From Limnohabitans sp. G3-2 (GTDB lineage: Bacteria > Pseudomonadota > Gammaproteobacteria > Burkholderiales > Burkholderiaceae_C): a stretch of 64,000 bases of DNA. Location of the stretch: NCBI RefSeq assembly GCF_002778275.1, contig NZ_NESG01000001.1, forward strand, positions 418,980-482,979, written 5' to 3'. This document shows, one piece after another, positions 18,449-27,916 of the stretch (positions are counted from its first letter, which is position 1; the number at the start of each line of letters is the position of its first letter). Position numbers and translations under genes: made by a program. The notes beneath the pieces were generated by a model that was not told the DNA's origin, did no database searches, and saw nothing but the letters and a program-made list of their open reading frames with translations.

Positions 18449-19456
18449 ATGCCGAGCTCAATGATCACAGGATCCATGGTCGACGTCCCGGGTCTTCTGG
18501 TGGGCCACTTCACGCTGAAGGAGCGCCTGAGCGGTTGCTCAGTGGTGCTGAGCCCCCCTGGGGCCGTGGGCGCAGTGGACGTTCGCGGGGCCGCCCCGGG
18601 CACCCGTGAGACCGATTTGCTGGACCCCAGCAACCTGGTGGACAAAGTCCATGCCGTGGTGCTGAGCGGCGGCAGCGCCTTTGGTCTCGACGCAGCCACG
18701 GGCGTGGTGCGCTGGCTCGATGAGCAAGGCATCGGCTTTGAAACCGGTTACGGCCGCGTGCCCATCGTGCCTGCGGCCGTCTTGTTTGACTTGCCCGTGG
18801 TGCGAACGGGCGATGACCCCCAAGCCCGGCCCGGTGCAGATGCTGGCTACGCCGCCTGCCAAGCGGCCACCACGGCCCGACCCGCCGCAGGCAATGTGGG
18901 CGCAGGTGCCGGTGCCTGTGTGGGCAAACTGTTCGACCTCGATCGCTGCATGAAAGGCGGCATCGGCCATGCCAGCGTTCGCGTGGGTCCCTGGGTGGTG
19001 GGCGCCTTGGTCGCCTGCAACGCCGTGGGCGATGTGCTTGACCCGGCAACAGGCCAGCTGCTGGCGGGCGCCCGCACGGCCGATGGCTTGCAACTGCTGG
19101 ACACCCAACGTGCATTGCTGGCGGGCGAGCGCGGCAGTCGTCCCCTGCCTGGCACCAACACCACCATTGGCGTGGTCGCCACCAACGCCACCCTCACCAA
19201 AGCCCAAGCCAAACGCCTGGCCATGAGTGCGCACGACGGCCTGGCCCGCAGCATCCGCCCGGCCCACACCCCGCTGGACGGTGACACCCTGTTTGCCTTG
19301 GCCACAGGCACCGAGTCCAGCCCGGTGGATTTGATGCTGCTCACTGTCATGGCTGCCGAGGCCACCGCATTGGCCACGGTCGATGCCATTCGCCAGGCAC
19401 GGGGCATCCGCACAGTTTGGGGCGACATTCCAGCTGCCAAAGATCTGGCCACTTGA
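18449..19456 (+). CDS. P1-family peptidase (DmpA-like aminopeptidase)
   Basis: 335 aa. The family fold is recognised from VPGLLVGHFT, the Gly-rich VVLSGGSAFGLDAATGVVRWLDEQG, and NVGAGAGACVGKL. The nucleophile region LPGTNTTIGVVATNATLTK follows, where DmpA-type enzymes self-cleave to expose a Ser or Thr. A Thr in NTT is the likely nucleophile. Substrates may be N-terminal D- or beta-amino acids, or peptides. The start at 18449 follows GGGAGGA; an earlier ATG at 18356 has no clear ribosome site and no family homology. Confidence 0.88.
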   Translation: MPSSMITGSMVDVPGLLVGHFTLKERLSGCSVVLSPPGAVGAVDVRGAAPGTRETDLLDPSNLVDKVHAVVLSGGSAFGLDAATGVVRWLDEQGIGFETGYGRVPIVPAAVLFDLPVVRTGDDPQARPGADAGYAACQAATTARPAAGNVGAGAGACVGKLFDLDRCMKGGIGHASVRVGPWVVGALVACNAVGDVLDPATGQLLAGARTADGLQLLDTQRALLAGERGSRPLPGTNTTIGVVATNATLTKAQAKRLAMSAHDGLARSIRPAHTPLDGDTLFALATGTESSPVDLMLLTVMAAEATALATVDAIRQARGIRTVWGDIPAAKDLAT

Positions 19457-19781
19457 ACCCCAATACGACAAAGCCCACCGGATGAGGGGTAGCCGTGTTC
19501 AACACCCGCTGCTTGGGCATGGTGGATTCAGGGGAAGCGGCGCTCTGGATGAAGGCGCCTCGGGTGCTGGTGTTGCTCGCAGCATTGGTCACTCCTTTCG
19601 AAGAGCTTGGGACAACGCTGCCATTTCAGTAAATCAATGGGGAACGGTCAAAGAACTGATTCAGGAACTTTGGCGATATCTCCAGTTCCTTCATCTTTCC
19701 GAGCACCGGTTTCCCCTCTGGTTGACAGCCTGGGCCGCATTTGATATCTTTAAGATATCTATTCACACAAAGGGGCTAGCC
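19457..19781. other. Non-coding stretch before the toxin-antitoxin pair
   Basis: 325 bases with no convincing gene on either strand. The last 60 bases are AT-rich and contain the perfect dyad at 19743-19759, so this is probably the promoter region of the toxin-antitoxin operon. Confidence 0.5.
19743..19759. promoter_or_regulatory. Palindromic operator of the toxin-antitoxin operon
   Basis: GATATCT-TTA-AGATATC: two 7-base arms with a 3-base spacer, 22 bases upstream of the antitoxin start. Antitoxins of this kind usually repress their own operon through such a site. Confidence 0.6.
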
Positions 19782-20063
19782 ATGACAGCTGCAACAGCTC
19801 AGATCGCCTTTCGCTACCGTTCGCAGGACAGCGCAACAGGCGTGACTCGTACAACAGCCAAGCGCCTGGCTGAGGTTCTGGGCGTTGATGAAACGCAGGT
19901 CATTCACTTGGCCCTGCATGAGCTGGCCACAAAATTTCTGCCTCAATACGAGGCTGATGAGGGCGCTCTGACCAAGGCCCAGCTCAGTCAGGTCAAAAAA
20001 TCAGCACCCAAAGCCAAGGGCGGCACTGTTCGCAGCAGTCTTTTTGAACTGGAAAGCGCCTGA
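19782..20063 (+). CDS. Putative antitoxin of a MazF/PemK-type pair
   Basis: 93 aa. The N-terminal half (IAFRYRSQDSATGVTRTTAKRLAEVLGVDETQVIHLALHELA) looks like a ribbon-helix-helix DNA-binding unit. The C-terminal half is basic and Ala/Lys-rich, probably disordered, as expected for the toxin-binding part of an antitoxin. An AAGGGG ribosome site precedes ATG 19782. It overlaps the toxin gene by one base (TGATG). Identity is inferred from pairing and layout. Confidence 0.65.
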   Translation: MTAATAQIAFRYRSQDSATGVTRTTAKRLAEVLGVDETQVIHLALHELATKFLPQYEADEGALTKAQLSQVKKSAPKAKGGTVRSSLFELESA

Positions 20064-20467
20064 TGCGGTGGTGGCCAGAACCTACAGCTGGCGAAATCGT
20101 CTGGTGCCACTTTCCTGACAATATTCACCCCAAGCCCAAACCACGGCCAGGCCTGATTGTTTCGACCAAAGAAGACGACGAGGGCATGACCTTCGTGAGC
20201 GTGGCATACGGCACCAGCCAAAAGACGGACCGTCTGTACAGCGGAGAGTTTCGCATCGCCAAAAGTGAGCATCCAGCCGCGTATAACAGCGCCGGACTGA
20301 GTTATGACACCAAGTTCGACTTGAGAAACGTGCTTGAGCTTCCGTTCAACGACGCCTATTTCTCGGTTCCTCCCCATGCACCGCATGGCCAGCTCCCAAA
20401 GCTGGGGACACTGCATCCGAGCATGGTCAAGATTGCCGCCACCGCTTTCGCAGCAGCAAGCAAATAG
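20063..20467 (+). CDS. PemK/MazF-like toxin
   Basis: 134 aa. The N terminus PTAGEIVWCHFPDNIHPKPKPRPGLIVS has the GEIVW and PRPGLIV pattern of the MazF/PemK barrel, where the conserved Arg-Pro lies in the RNA-cleaving face. MazF-type toxins are sequence-specific mRNA interferases. The middle (TFVSVAYGTSQKTDRLYSGEF) fits the remaining strands. It is longer than classical MazF (about 110 aa), so a different RNA target is possible. Confidence 0.68.
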   Translation: MRWWPEPTAGEIVWCHFPDNIHPKPKPRPGLIVSTKEDDEGMTFVSVAYGTSQKTDRLYSGEFRIAKSEHPAAYNSAGLSYDTKFDLRNVLELPFNDAYFSVPPHAPHGQLPKLGTLHPSMVKIAATAFAAASK

Positions 20468-20475
20468 GCTCAACC

Positions 20476-20667
20476 ATGGCTACAACTGCACGGGCTGATG
20501 GGCATTGGATTTCTGTCAGCGCAAAGCACACATGGCTGCAGCCGCTAAGGAACACATGCGGCAAACTGCGCTGTGAAAAGTGTCTAGGGATTAGGGGTAG
20601 TGCCCGTGGACTCGACTTTTGCGGGCATCCGATGAATGAATTGCCAGCCCTATGCACTGTCAACTGA
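20476..20667 (+). CDS. Doubtful 63-aa open frame after the toxin
   Basis: Starts 9 bases after the toxin stop and contains five Cys (CGKLRCEKCLG, DFCGH, ALC). It shows no family I recognise and no strong ribosome site. It might be a real small protein in the operon, or chance. Confidence 0.25.
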   Translation: MATTARADGHWISVSAKHTWLQPLRNTCGKLRCEKCLGIRGSARGLDFCGHPMNELPALCTVN

Positions 20668-20690
20668 GTAAGTGTGCAACCTTCAGATAA

Positions 20691-20720
20691 AGAAAAAGCG
20701 ACTGCCGTTAGAACAGTCGC
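20691..20720 (-). terminator. Terminator of the 15-residue-repeat protein gene
   Basis: GCGACTG and CAGTCGC pair around a 9-base loop. On the minus strand the stem is followed by a T-rich tract (complement of AGAAAAA). It lies 28 bases after the stop codon. Confidence 0.8.
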
Positions 20721-20747
20721 TTTCTGCACTGAAATGGCTCTCAATGA

Positions 20748-21077
20748 TTAGTTACATTGAGTTGTATTACCGTACTGGGTACAAGTTTTGCCGTTGGAAT
20801 ATTGTGTGGTGTTGCCATACTGGGTTGCGGTCACGCCATTGGAGTACTGCGTCGTATTGCCGTATTGGTTAGCAGTCACACCATTGGAGAACTGGGTGGT
20901 GTTGCCGTATCGATTAGCAGTCACACCGTTGGAATATTGCGTCGTGTTACCGTACTGATTAGCCGTCACACCATTGTTGTACTGAGTTGTGTTGCCATAG
21001 CGTGTACCGCCTACTTGAGCATGGACTGCGAACGATGCTGAGAGTGCAGCCAACAAAATTATCGACAACTTGAACAT
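20748..21077 (-). CDS. Secreted protein made of 15-residue repeats
   Basis: 109 aa. A clear signal peptide (MFKLSIILLAALSASFAVHA) is followed by about five and a half tandem copies of QYGNTTQYSNGVTAN, mirrored as 45-bp repeats in the DNA. Gln, Asn, Tyr and Thr at fixed positions with Gly in each unit suggest a stacked beta-solenoid or curlin-like fibre subunit, though the CsgA motif itself is absent. The last repeats bring in two Cys. It has its own terminator and no secretion genes beside it. Function unknown. Confidence 0.7.
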   Translation of the reverse strand: MFKLSIILLAALSASFAVHAQVGGTRYGNTTQYNNGVTANQYGNTTQYSNGVTANRYGNTTQFSNGVTANQYGNTTQYSNGVTATQYGNTTQYSNGKTCTQYGNTTQCN

Positions 21078-21133
21078 AAATTTTTCCTTTAATGCGTTTT
21101 AAATTCTAGAAGAATTATGCTCCCACATCAAAG

Positions 21134-21156
21134 AAAAAGCCACCTCGAAAGGTGGC
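21134..21156 (-). terminator. Terminator of tRNA-Ile
   Basis: GCCACC, 6-base loop, GGTGGC, followed on the minus strand by TTTTTC. It starts 11 bases after the tRNA CCA end. Confidence 0.85.
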
Positions 21157-21166
21157 TTCTTACAAG

Positions 21167-21450
21167 TGGTAGGGCGTGACAGACTTGAACTGTCGACCAA
21201 AGGATTCTGGTTTGTGTAGCTTTCACTACTCCCTGGACTATGCCTTCATCTTATGCATCACTGCACTTAGACGGGCGCCGTCTAGTCTCTACACCTTCAA
21301 AGTGATTTCTCACTGAGCTTGGCTCGGCATTGGCGTATGCATGACTGCACTTAGCTTTCACCGAATTTGACGCCATTCACACGAGGAGTTTCCTACCTCG
21401 GTGCACAATTTTCATGAGTCCTCTGCTCTAACCAACTGAGCTAACGCCCC
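21167..21450 (-). tRNA. tRNA-Ile (CAT anticodon) interrupted by a group I intron
   Basis: The 5' exon (21450-21414) reads GGGGCGTTAGCTCAG... through the anticodon CAT. The 3' exon (21206-21167) starts AATCCTTTGG and ends with encoded CCA. Joined they give a 77-base tRNA with anticodon loop CTCATAA and stem GAGGA/TCCTT. The loop is typical of the AUA-reading tRNA-Ile whose C34 becomes lysidine through TilS, not of tRNA-Met. The acceptor stem begins with a G-U pair (GGGGCGT with ACGCCCT). Confidence 0.92.
21207..21413 (-). ncRNA. Group I self-splicing intron, 207 nt, in the tRNA anticodon loop
   Basis: Lies directly after the CAT anticodon. It closely resembles the small Azoarcus tRNA-Ile intron as I remember it. 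Shared core segments are TCAAATTCGG (P3/P4), GGTGTAGAGACTAGACGGC (P7/P3 side), GAAGGCATAGTCCAGGGAG and the closing CACAAACC-AG with terminal G. The guide sequence GTG (10 nt in) pairs with exon CAT, giving the required U-G pair at the 5' splice site. No ORF is inside, so it should splice as RNA alone. Confidence 0.92.
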
Positions 21451-21485
21451 AACCGAAGGTTTGATTGTAGTGGCCCAGCCAGCGC

Positions 21486-22490
21486 TTATTTGGACTGGCT
21501 CAGGGCGTTGCTGACCAAGCGGGAGGTGATGTTGACGATTTGGATCATCCGGTCGTAGGGCATGCGGGTCGGGCCGATCACACCCAGGGTGCCCACAATT
21601 TGGCCATCCACCTCATAGGGAGAGCTGACGACGGACAGCTCCTGCATGGGCACCATTTGGCTCTCTCCGCCAATGTAGATGCGCACGCCTTCGGCTTGGC
21701 TGGACACATCGAGCAAGCGCATGAGTTGGGTTTTTTGTTCAAACAGGTCAAACGCCCGGCGCAAATGGCCCATGTCACTGGAGAAATCGCTCACCGACAG
21801 GAGGTTGCGCTCACCCGCAATCACCACCTCGTTTTGGTCTTCGGCCAGCGCCTCGGTGCTGACCTGCACAGCCGCCTGCATGAGGGTGGCGATTTCGCTT
21901 TGCAGGCTGACCAGTTCTTGTTGCACCCGGCTGCGTACCTGCTCGATGGCCATGCCGGCGTAATGGGTGTTCAAGAAATTGGACGTTTCAATCAGCTGGC
22001 TTTGCGAGTAATCGGTCTCGGTGAACAGGATGCGGTTTTGCACATCTCCCTCGGGCGAGACGATGATGACCAGCAAACGCCGCTCCGACAAACGCAAGAA
22101 TTCGATGTGCCGAAAAACCGAGGGCCGGCGCGGCGTCATGACCACGCCCACAAAATGGGACAGGTTGGAGAGCAAGTTGGCCGCGCTGGCGATCACCTTT
22201 TGCGGCTGGTCAGGAATGAGGGCGGGGGTTTCCAGTCCATCGCGCTGCACCGTGAGCATGGTGTCCACAAACAAGCGGTAGCCCCGGCTGGTCGGTATGC
22301 GGCCGGCCGAGGTGTGGGGGCTCGCGATCAGGCCCAGATCTTCCAGGTCCGACATCACATTGCGGATGGTGGCGGGTGACAAATCCAGACCGGAGGCCTT
22401 AGAGAGCGTGCGAGAGCCCACAGGCTGGCCATCCGCGATATAGCGTTCCACCAGCGCTTTGAGCAATAACTTGGCACGATCATCTAGCAT
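21486..22490 (-). CDS. hrcA: Heat-inducible transcription repressor HrcA
   Basis: 334 aa. The N-terminal winged helix ([43 protein letters not shown]...[23 protein letters not shown]) is diagnostic. The GAF-like domain and the final [22 protein letters not shown] also fit. HrcA binds CIRCE operators before groESL/dnaK genes and needs GroEL to fold. No CIRCE repeat is visible here, so its targets lie elsewhere. Divergent from nadK with only 28 bases between. Confidence 0.96.
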   Translation of the reverse strand: MLDDRAKLLLKALVERYIADGQPVGSRTLSKASGLDLSPATIRNVMSDLEDLGLIASPHTSAGRIPTSRGYRLFVDTMLTVQRDGLETPALIPDQPQKVIASAANLLSNLSHFVGVVMTPRRPSVFRHIEFLRLSERRLLVIIVSPEGDVQNRILFTETDYSQSQLIETSNFLNTHYAGMAIEQVRSRVQQELVSLQSEIATLMQAAVQVSTEALAEDQNEVVIAGERNLLSVSDFSSDMGHLRRAFDLFEQKTQLMRLLDVSSQAEGVRIYIGGESQMVPMQELSVVSSPYEVDGQIVGTLGVIGPTRMPYDRMIQIVNITSRLVSNALSQSK

Positions 22491-22518
22491 GCGGTCATTT
22501 TAATGATGTAATTTACCG

Positions 22519-23412
22519 ATGAGATCAAAGTTCCGTCACGTTGCACTCTTTGGCAAGTACCACACCACCGCGCATGGTGGTGCGTTGGACAGCTCTCGCC
22601 GCGCGCTGGACGATGTGGCCCAGTTCTTGACGCGAAAAGGCTGCGACGTGGTGCTGGACCGGGAAACCGCCATGCACACGGGTTTGAGCCAGTACCCCAT
22701 GCTGGACATGGAAGACATTGGCCAGCAATGCGATCTGGGTTTGGTGATTGGCGGCGACGGCACCATGCTGGGCATTGGCCGCCAGATGGCCCGTTTCAAT
22801 TTGCCACTCATGGGCATCAACCAAGGTCGGTTGGGCTTCATCACCGACATCCCGCTGCAAAGTTACCAAGATGTGTTGTTGCCCATGCTGCAGGGCCACT
22901 ACCAAACAGAAGACCGCAGTTTGCTGCAAGCCCACGTCATGCGGGACCAACGCAGCGTGTTCAACGCACTGGCCATGAACGACGTGGTGGTCAACCGTGG
23001 CGGCACCTCGGGCATGGTGGAGCTGCGGGTCGAAGTCGATGGCCGCTTTGTGTCGAACCAAAGAGCCGACGGCTTGATCATTGCGACACCCACAGGCTCC
23101 ACCGCCTATTCGCTCTCGGTGGGAGGCCCACTGATGCACCCGGCCATTGGCGGCTGGGTCATGGCCCCCATCGCGCCCCACACCTTGTCGAACCGGCCCA
23201 TCGTGCTGCCCGAATCGTCAGAAATCAGCATCGAAATTGTGGCGGGCCGTTATGTCAGCGCCAACTTTGACATGCAATCCTTGGCCGACCTGATTTTGGG
23301 CGACCGGATCGTGGTCAATCGGTCTGAGCACACGGTCAAGTTTTTGCACCCGTCGGGCTGGAATTATTTCGACACCTTGCGCAAAAAAATGCACTGGAAT
23401 GGGGGCGATTGA
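22519..23412 (+). CDS. nadK: NAD kinase
   Basis: 297 aa, phosphorylating NAD to NADP. The diagnostic GGDGTML is at residues 78-84. [10 protein letters not shown], the [10 protein letters not shown] segment and [22 protein letters not shown] form the NAD site. Followed 3 bases later by recN; the pair is common in Burkholderiales beside hrcA. Confidence 0.96.
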   Translation: MRSKFRHVALFGKYHTTAHGGALDSSRRALDDVAQFLTRKGCDVVLDRETAMHTGLSQYPMLDMEDIGQQCDLGLVIGGDGTMLGIGRQMARFNLPLMGINQGRLGFITDIPLQSYQDVLLPMLQGHYQTEDRSLLQAHVMRDQRSVFNALAMNDVVVNRGGTSGMVELRVEVDGRFVSNQRADGLIIATPTGSTAYSLSVGGPLMHPAIGGWVMAPIAPHTLSNRPIVLPESSEISIEIVAGRYVSANFDMQSLADLILGDRIVVNRSEHTVKFLHPSGWNYFDTLRKKMHWNGGD

Positions 23413-23415
23413 GCC

Positions 23416-25107
23416 ATGGCTTTGACGCACATCACCCTGCGCGACTTTGTGATCGTGCAAACCCTCGAGCTGGACCTGACCCCAGGCTTCAGTGTCTTGA
23501 CGGGCGAAACAGGTGCCGGCAAATCCATTTTGATCGATGCTTTGCAATTGGCTTTGGGGGCACGCGCCGAATCGGGCGTGGTGCGAGAAAGCGCCAGCCG
23601 CTGCGAAGTCTGCGCCGAGTTCGAGCCCACGCCCACCATTGGGGCCTGGCTCGAAGAAGCCGGTTTCGACACCAACGCTTCTTTGCTGTTGCGCCGCACG
23701 GTGGACACCGGCGGAAAAAGCCGTGCCTGGATCAACGGCAGCCCCGCGACCGCCACACAGCTGCGCGAACTGGGTGAACAGCTCTTGGACATTCACGGTC
23801 AGCACGCTTGGCAAAGTCTGACGCGGCCTGACGCGGTGCGCGGACTGCTCGACGCTTATGCGGGCATCGACATCCGCCCCCTCAAAGCCTCTTGGCAAAC
23901 CTGGCGACAAGCGCAGCAAAACCTAGCCGATGCGCAACGCTCTCAAAGCACGCTGGCCAACGAACGCGAACGGCTGGCCTGGCAAATTGGCGAGCTGGAA
24001 AAACTCCATCCCCAAGTGGACGAATGGCAAGAGTTGAGCACGCAGCACAGCCGCTTGGCCAATGCGCAGGCCCTGATCGATGGGGCCAACGAAGGGACAC
24101 TTTGCCTGGAAGGAAGTGAGAGCGACAGCGGTGGCGGTGCGCTGCGCCAGCTGTCCCGCGCCATCCAGGCCCTTCAGTCGCTCGGCCAATTTGAGCCGGA
24201 GTTCATGGCCCTGGCCGACGTGCTCACTTCGGCGCAAGCCCAAGCGGAGGACGTGGCCCACAGCCTGCACAGCTATTTGCGCAAAACCGACCTGGACCCG
24301 GCCCAGCTGGCCCAGCTGGACGAGCGCATGGGTCTGTGGCTATCGCTCGCCAGGCGCTACAAAAAAACACCCGACGAACTGCCACTGGCCTTGCAGGCCT
24401 GGCGCAAAGAGCTGGCACAGCTCGACGCTGCAGCCGATTTGGACGCCTTGCAAAAAGCGGCAAATGAGGCCCAAACAGCCTGCAGTCTCGCGGCCAAAGC
24501 CGTCTCCCGAGAGCGCCAAAAAGCCGCCAAACCGCTGGCCCAAGCCGTCAGCAGCGCCATGCAACAACTGGGCATGCAAGGGGGGCGCTTTGAGGTTCAA
24601 CTGCAAACCCTGGACGCACCCGCACAACACGGCCTGGAGGAAGTCAGTTTTCTGGTGGCCGGCCACGAGGGCAGCACCCCACGCCCCGTGGGCAAAGTAG
24701 CCTCAGGGGGAGAGCTCTCGCGCATTGCGCTGGCGATTGCCGTGACCACCAGCGAGCTGGGTGAAGCCGGCACCCTGATCTTTGACGAGGTGGACTCGGG
24801 TGTGGGCGGGGCCGTGGCTGAAACCGTGGGGCGCCTCATGAAACAGCTGGGGCAACACCGCCAGGTGCTGGCGGTGACCCATCTGCCCCAGGTGGCTGCC
24901 TGCGCCGACCACCACCTGCTTGTGAGCAAGGCGGCCGTCCAAGGCCAGGTCAGCAGCCAGGTCCGAGGCGTGAGCGGTGAAGAGCGCGTGAGCGAAATCG
25001 CCCGCATGCTGGGCGGCGAAAAGTTATCCGCCACCACCTTGGCCCATGCCCGTGAAATGCTGGGCACCCCTTCCCAACCGAGTGGCCGCCAAGCCATCCA
25101 AAGCTGA
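23416..25107 (+). CDS. recN: DNA repair protein RecN
   Basis: 563-aa SMC-like ATPase for double-strand break repair. Walker A GETGAGKS at residues 30-37, an Arg/Gln-rich coiled coil in the middle, signature [15 protein letters not shown], and Walker [13 protein letters not shown] near the C terminus. [16 protein letters not shown] is typical. Length is normal. Confidence 0.96.
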   Translation: MALTHITLRDFVIVQTLELDLTPGFSVLTGETGAGKSILIDALQLALGARAESGVVRESASRCEVCAEFEPTPTIGAWLEEAGFDTNASLLLRRTVDTGGKSRAWINGSPATATQLRELGEQLLDIHGQHAWQSLTRPDAVRGLLDAYAGIDIRPLKASWQTWRQAQQNLADAQRSQSTLANERERLAWQIGELEKLHPQVDEWQELSTQHSRLANAQALIDGANEGTLCLEGSESDSGGGALRQLSRAIQALQSLGQFEPEFMALADVLTSAQAQAEDVAHSLHSYLRKTDLDPAQLAQLDERMGLWLSLARRYKKTPDELPLALQAWRKELAQLDAAADLDALQKAANEAQTACSLAAKAVSRERQKAAKPLAQAVSSAMQQLGMQGGRFEVQLQTLDAPAQHGLEEVSFLVAGHEGSTPRPVGKVASGGELSRIALAIAVTTSELGEAGTLIFDEVDSGVGGAVAETVGRLMKQLGQHRQVLAVTHLPQVAACADHHLLVSKAAVQGQVSSQVRGVSGEERVSEIARMLGGEKLSATTLAHAREMLGTPSQPSGRQAIQS

Positions 25108-25109
25108 AC

Positions 25110-25967
25110 ATGGACATCATCCTCATCACCGGCATGTCCGGCTCTGGCAAATCGGTGGCACTGCATGCGCTGGAAGACGCGGGCTATTACTGCGTGGACA
25201 ACCTGCCGCCGGAGTTGCTGATCCCCTTTGTCAAACTCGAAGAACAGCAGCAAGAACAACGCTTGGCCATTGCCATCGATGTGCGCAGCGCCAACTCGCT
25301 GCACCTCATGCCTGAGCAAATGAATTTGCTGCGCGACATGGGCATGACCGTGAAGTCGGTGTTTCTGGATGCGAACTCCGACACCCTGCAAAGACGTTAT
25401 TCAGAATCACGCCGCAAACACCCTTTATCGGGGGGCGATAAGCCGCAAAGCGACAAAGCCTTGATGGAGACCATCGGTTTCGAGCGTGAATTGCTCGCAG
25501 ATTTGCGCGACCGCGCCCACGTCATCGACACCAGTTTGCTGCGCTCGGCTCAGCTGCAAACCTACATCAAGACTTTGGTCAGCGCGCCTGCTGCGCAACT
25601 GACCTTGGTGTTTGAATCTTTTGGCTTCAAGCGCGGCATCCCCACCGATGCCGACTATGTGTTTGACGTGCGCATGCTGCCCAATCCGCACTACGAAAGC
25701 GCTTTGCGCCCCCTGACGGGCAGAGACGAGCCGGTGCAAACCTACCTTCGGCAGTCGGAGGAATTCGTGCAGATGCAACTGCAAATCGAAGGTTTTTTGA
25801 AGCATTGGATTCCCGCCATCGAACGCGATCACCGCAGCTACGTGACCGTGGCCATCGGCTGCACCGGGGGCCAACACCGCTCCGTGTTCATGGTGGAGCA
25901 ACTGGCGCAAAGCTTTGGAACCCGTTGGCTCACCCTCAAGCGGCACAGGGAGCTGGACGCGCTCTGA
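25110..25967 (+). CDS. rapZ: RNase adapter / nucleotide-binding protein RapZ
   Basis: 285 aa. P-loop GMSGSGKS at residues 8-15, then [16 protein letters not shown]. The C-terminal domain has [28 protein letters not shown] and the anion-binding [11 protein letters not shown]. In enterics RapZ guides RNase E to GlmZ; in betaproteobacteria the target is less certain. It starts 2 bases after recN. The hprK/ptsN genes often found next to it are absent. Confidence 0.94.
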   Translation: MDIILITGMSGSGKSVALHALEDAGYYCVDNLPPELLIPFVKLEEQQQEQRLAIAIDVRSANSLHLMPEQMNLLRDMGMTVKSVFLDANSDTLQRRYSESRRKHPLSGGDKPQSDKALMETIGFERELLADLRDRAHVIDTSLLRSAQLQTYIKTLVSAPAAQLTLVFESFGFKRGIPTDADYVFDVRMLPNPHYESALRPLTGRDEPVQTYLRQSEEFVQMQLQIEGFLKHWIPAIERDHRSYVTVAIGCTGGQHRSVFMVEQLAQSFGTRWLTLKRHRELDAL

Positions 25968-26010
25968 AGCTGCCCCTCCAGGCTGCAGCAAGGGCGCCGG
26001 CCTGCCCGGT

Positions 26011-27036
26011 TCAGGATGCCAACAAGGCCCGAATGGGCGCGGGCAATCCCATGCCGGGCCAGGCATCGGCGTCCACCCACTGTCCCTCACAAGCCGGCGC
26101 TGGCCGCCCTGCCCCTCGCATGCGCACCGGGTGCAAGTGCAAATCGCGGTGTGTCAACACATGCTTCCAGGGCGTGATGAATTGAGGCGCCTGCCCAGTG
26201 GCCCAGGCGGCCAGAACATCGGCTTCCGAATCAAACACGGGCAAGCTGAACAAACCCGCCCAGATGCCGCTGTCCGGTCTTTTTTGCAGCCACACCTGCC
26301 CCTTGGCGTTCACTGCCCACAACAGCCACAGCGTGGCGCTGCTGCGTTTGAGCTTGCGGGTTTTGACAGGGTAGGCCAGTGGCTCGCCCTGCGCCTTTGC
26401 CTGGCACACCGTGCTGACCGGGCAAGCCTCGCACTGCGCTTTGCGCGGCAAACACACGGTGGCACCCAAGTCCATCAGGGCCTGGGTATAGCGCGGCATG
26501 TCGGCCGCTGGCTCTGGCAGGAGGTCTTGCGCCAGCGCCCACAGGGCTTTTTCGTTTTTGGCCACCGCCAAGTCCGCGCCATAGCCCAGTATGCGGGTGA
26601 GCACGCGCTTGACATTGCCATCCAGAATGGCGACACGCTCAGCAAAGCAAAAGGCCGCGATCGCCGCAGCCGTGGATCGTCCAATGCCCGGCAGGGTTTG
26701 CAGGTCTTGCGCGCGGCGCGGAAAGGCCCCGCCAAAACGCCCCATCACCTCCTGGGCGCACTTGTGCAGATTGCGGGCGCGGCTGTAGTAGCCCAGACCA
26801 CTCCACAAGGCCAGCACATCGTCTTGCGGTGCAGCGGCCAAAGCCGCCACATCCGGGAATCGGCCCAGAAACCTGGGGAAGTAGTCCAGCACCGTGCTCA
26901 CCTGCGTTTGCTGCAGCATGATCTCGGACAACCAAACGCGGTACGGATCCTGGGTGTTTTGCCAAGGCAGGCTTTGGCGCCCATGCAGGCGCTGCCAGTC
27001 CACCATGCGGCGGGCAAACCCTTCGGGCAAAGTCAT
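26011..27036 (-). CDS. mutY: Adenine DNA glycosylase MutY
   Basis: 341 aa from [10 protein letters not shown]. It removes A mispaired with 8-oxoguanine. The helix-hairpin-helix LPGIGRSTAAAI precedes catalytic Asp in AILDGNVKRVLTR. The 4Fe-4S cysteines follow as CLPRKAQCEACPVSTVC (C-x6-C-x2-C-x5-C), then a NUDIX-like domain recognising 8-oxoG. The start overlaps the mutM stop (TGATG). An ATG 15 bases upstream (27051) is an alternative. Confidence 0.95.
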   Translation of the reverse strand: MTLPEGFARRMVDWQRLHGRQSLPWQNTQDPYRVWLSEIMLQQTQVSTVLDYFPRFLGRFPDVAALAAAPQDDVLALWSGLGYYSRARNLHKCAQEVMGRFGGAFPRRAQDLQTLPGIGRSTAAAIAAFCFAERVAILDGNVKRVLTRILGYGADLAVAKNEKALWALAQDLLPEPAADMPRYTQALMDLGATVCLPRKAQCEACPVSTVCQAKAQGEPLAYPVKTRKLKRSSATLWLLWAVNAKGQVWLQKRPDSGIWAGLFSLPVFDSEADVLAAWATGQAPQFITPWKHVLTHRDLHLHPVRMRGAGRPAPACEGQWVDADAWPGMGLPAPIRALLAS

Positions 27037-27851
27037 CACGGTTTCTGGCATGTGGGGCAGTAAAAGGTGGTGCGCTGGCCTTGCAGCATGGACTTGATGG
27101 GTGTGGCGCACACCCGGCAAGGCTCACCAGCGCGGCCGTAAACCGCCGCCTCCAGCTGGAAATACCCGGTACGCCCTTCGGCGTTCACGAAATCCTTGAG
27201 CGAACTGCCGCCCTGCTCCACCGCACGGGTCAGCACCTGCACGATGGCGGCATGCAGCCGGGCCACACGGGGTTTGGACAAACGCGCGGCTTGGGTGGTG
27301 GGGCGGATGCCCGCCATGAACAAGGCTTCGGAGGCATAAATATTGCCCACCCCCACCACCTCATCGCCCGCCAGCAAAACTTGCTTGATGGCCGACTGGC
27401 GTTTTTTGAGGGCCAGGGCAAACGCCGTGACATCAAATTGGGCACTCAAAGGCTCAACACCCAAACGCCCCAGCAGCTTTTGCGCTTGCGGTGAAGCTTC
27501 GGACGGCGCCCAAACCACCGCGCCAAATCGCCGCGGATCGTGCAGGCGCAGCACGCCCCGGTCGGTCACCAAATCCATGTGGTCATGCGGGCCGGCTTCG
27601 GCTTGCTGGGGTGCAAAGTTCAGACTTCCCGACATGCCCAAGTGCACCAGCAGCAAGCCTTGGTCCAAGTCCAGCAGCAGGTATTTGCCCCGCCGCCGAA
27701 CGCCCCAGATTTGCCGCCCCACCAAACTGGCAGCAGCCACGCCCAGGGGCCAGCGCAGAGGTTTGCCCAAATGCATGGCCAAGATGTGGGCCGAAGCAAT
27801 TCGATCCACAAAACTGCGACGGGTGACTTCAACTTCTGGGAGTTCGGGCAT
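27036..27851 (-). CDS. mutM: Formamidopyrimidine-DNA glycosylase MutM (Fpg)
   Basis: 271 aa. It excises 8-oxoguanine using the N-terminal Pro2 ([12 protein letters not shown], with Glu3). Lys in [10 protein letters not shown], the [14 protein letters not shown] segment and a C-terminal zinc finger ([15 protein letters not shown]...FYCPTC) are intact. Coupled to mutY in one operon, so both 8-oxoG repair glycosylases are co-expressed. Confidence 0.96.
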   Translation of the reverse strand: MPELPEVEVTRRSFVDRIASAHILAMHLGKPLRWPLGVAAASLVGRQIWGVRRRGKYLLLDLDQGLLLVHLGMSGSLNFAPQQAEAGPHDHMDLVTDRGVLRLHDPRRFGAVVWAPSEASPQAQKLLGRLGVEPLSAQFDVTAFALALKKRQSAIKQVLLAGDEVVGVGNIYASEALFMAGIRPTTQAARLSKPRVARLHAAIVQVLTRAVEQGGSSLKDFVNAEGRTGYFQLEAAVYGRAGEPCRVCATPIKSMLQGQRTTFYCPTCQKP

Positions 27852-27916
27852 GCAAGGGCCTGGCGGTCAGGGCGGCCATTGGGCTTGGCCGTGCTTGTTT
27901 AAAAAGTGGCTGGATT

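Noticed and set aside
21171..21450. tmRNA or a pseudo-tRNA as explanation of the split tRNA-like sequence
   Set aside because: No tag-peptide frame is present, both tRNA halves are intact, and the insert has group I intron core motifs.
21413..21450. Reading the CAT tRNA as tRNA-Met
   Set aside because: The anticodon loop CTCATAA and the surrounding arms match the AUA-decoding tRNA-Ile type rather than elongator or initiator tRNA-Met.
22491..22518. CIRCE operator between hrcA and nadK
   Set aside because: The TTAGCACTC-N9-GAGTGCTAA pattern is not present in this 28-base gap.
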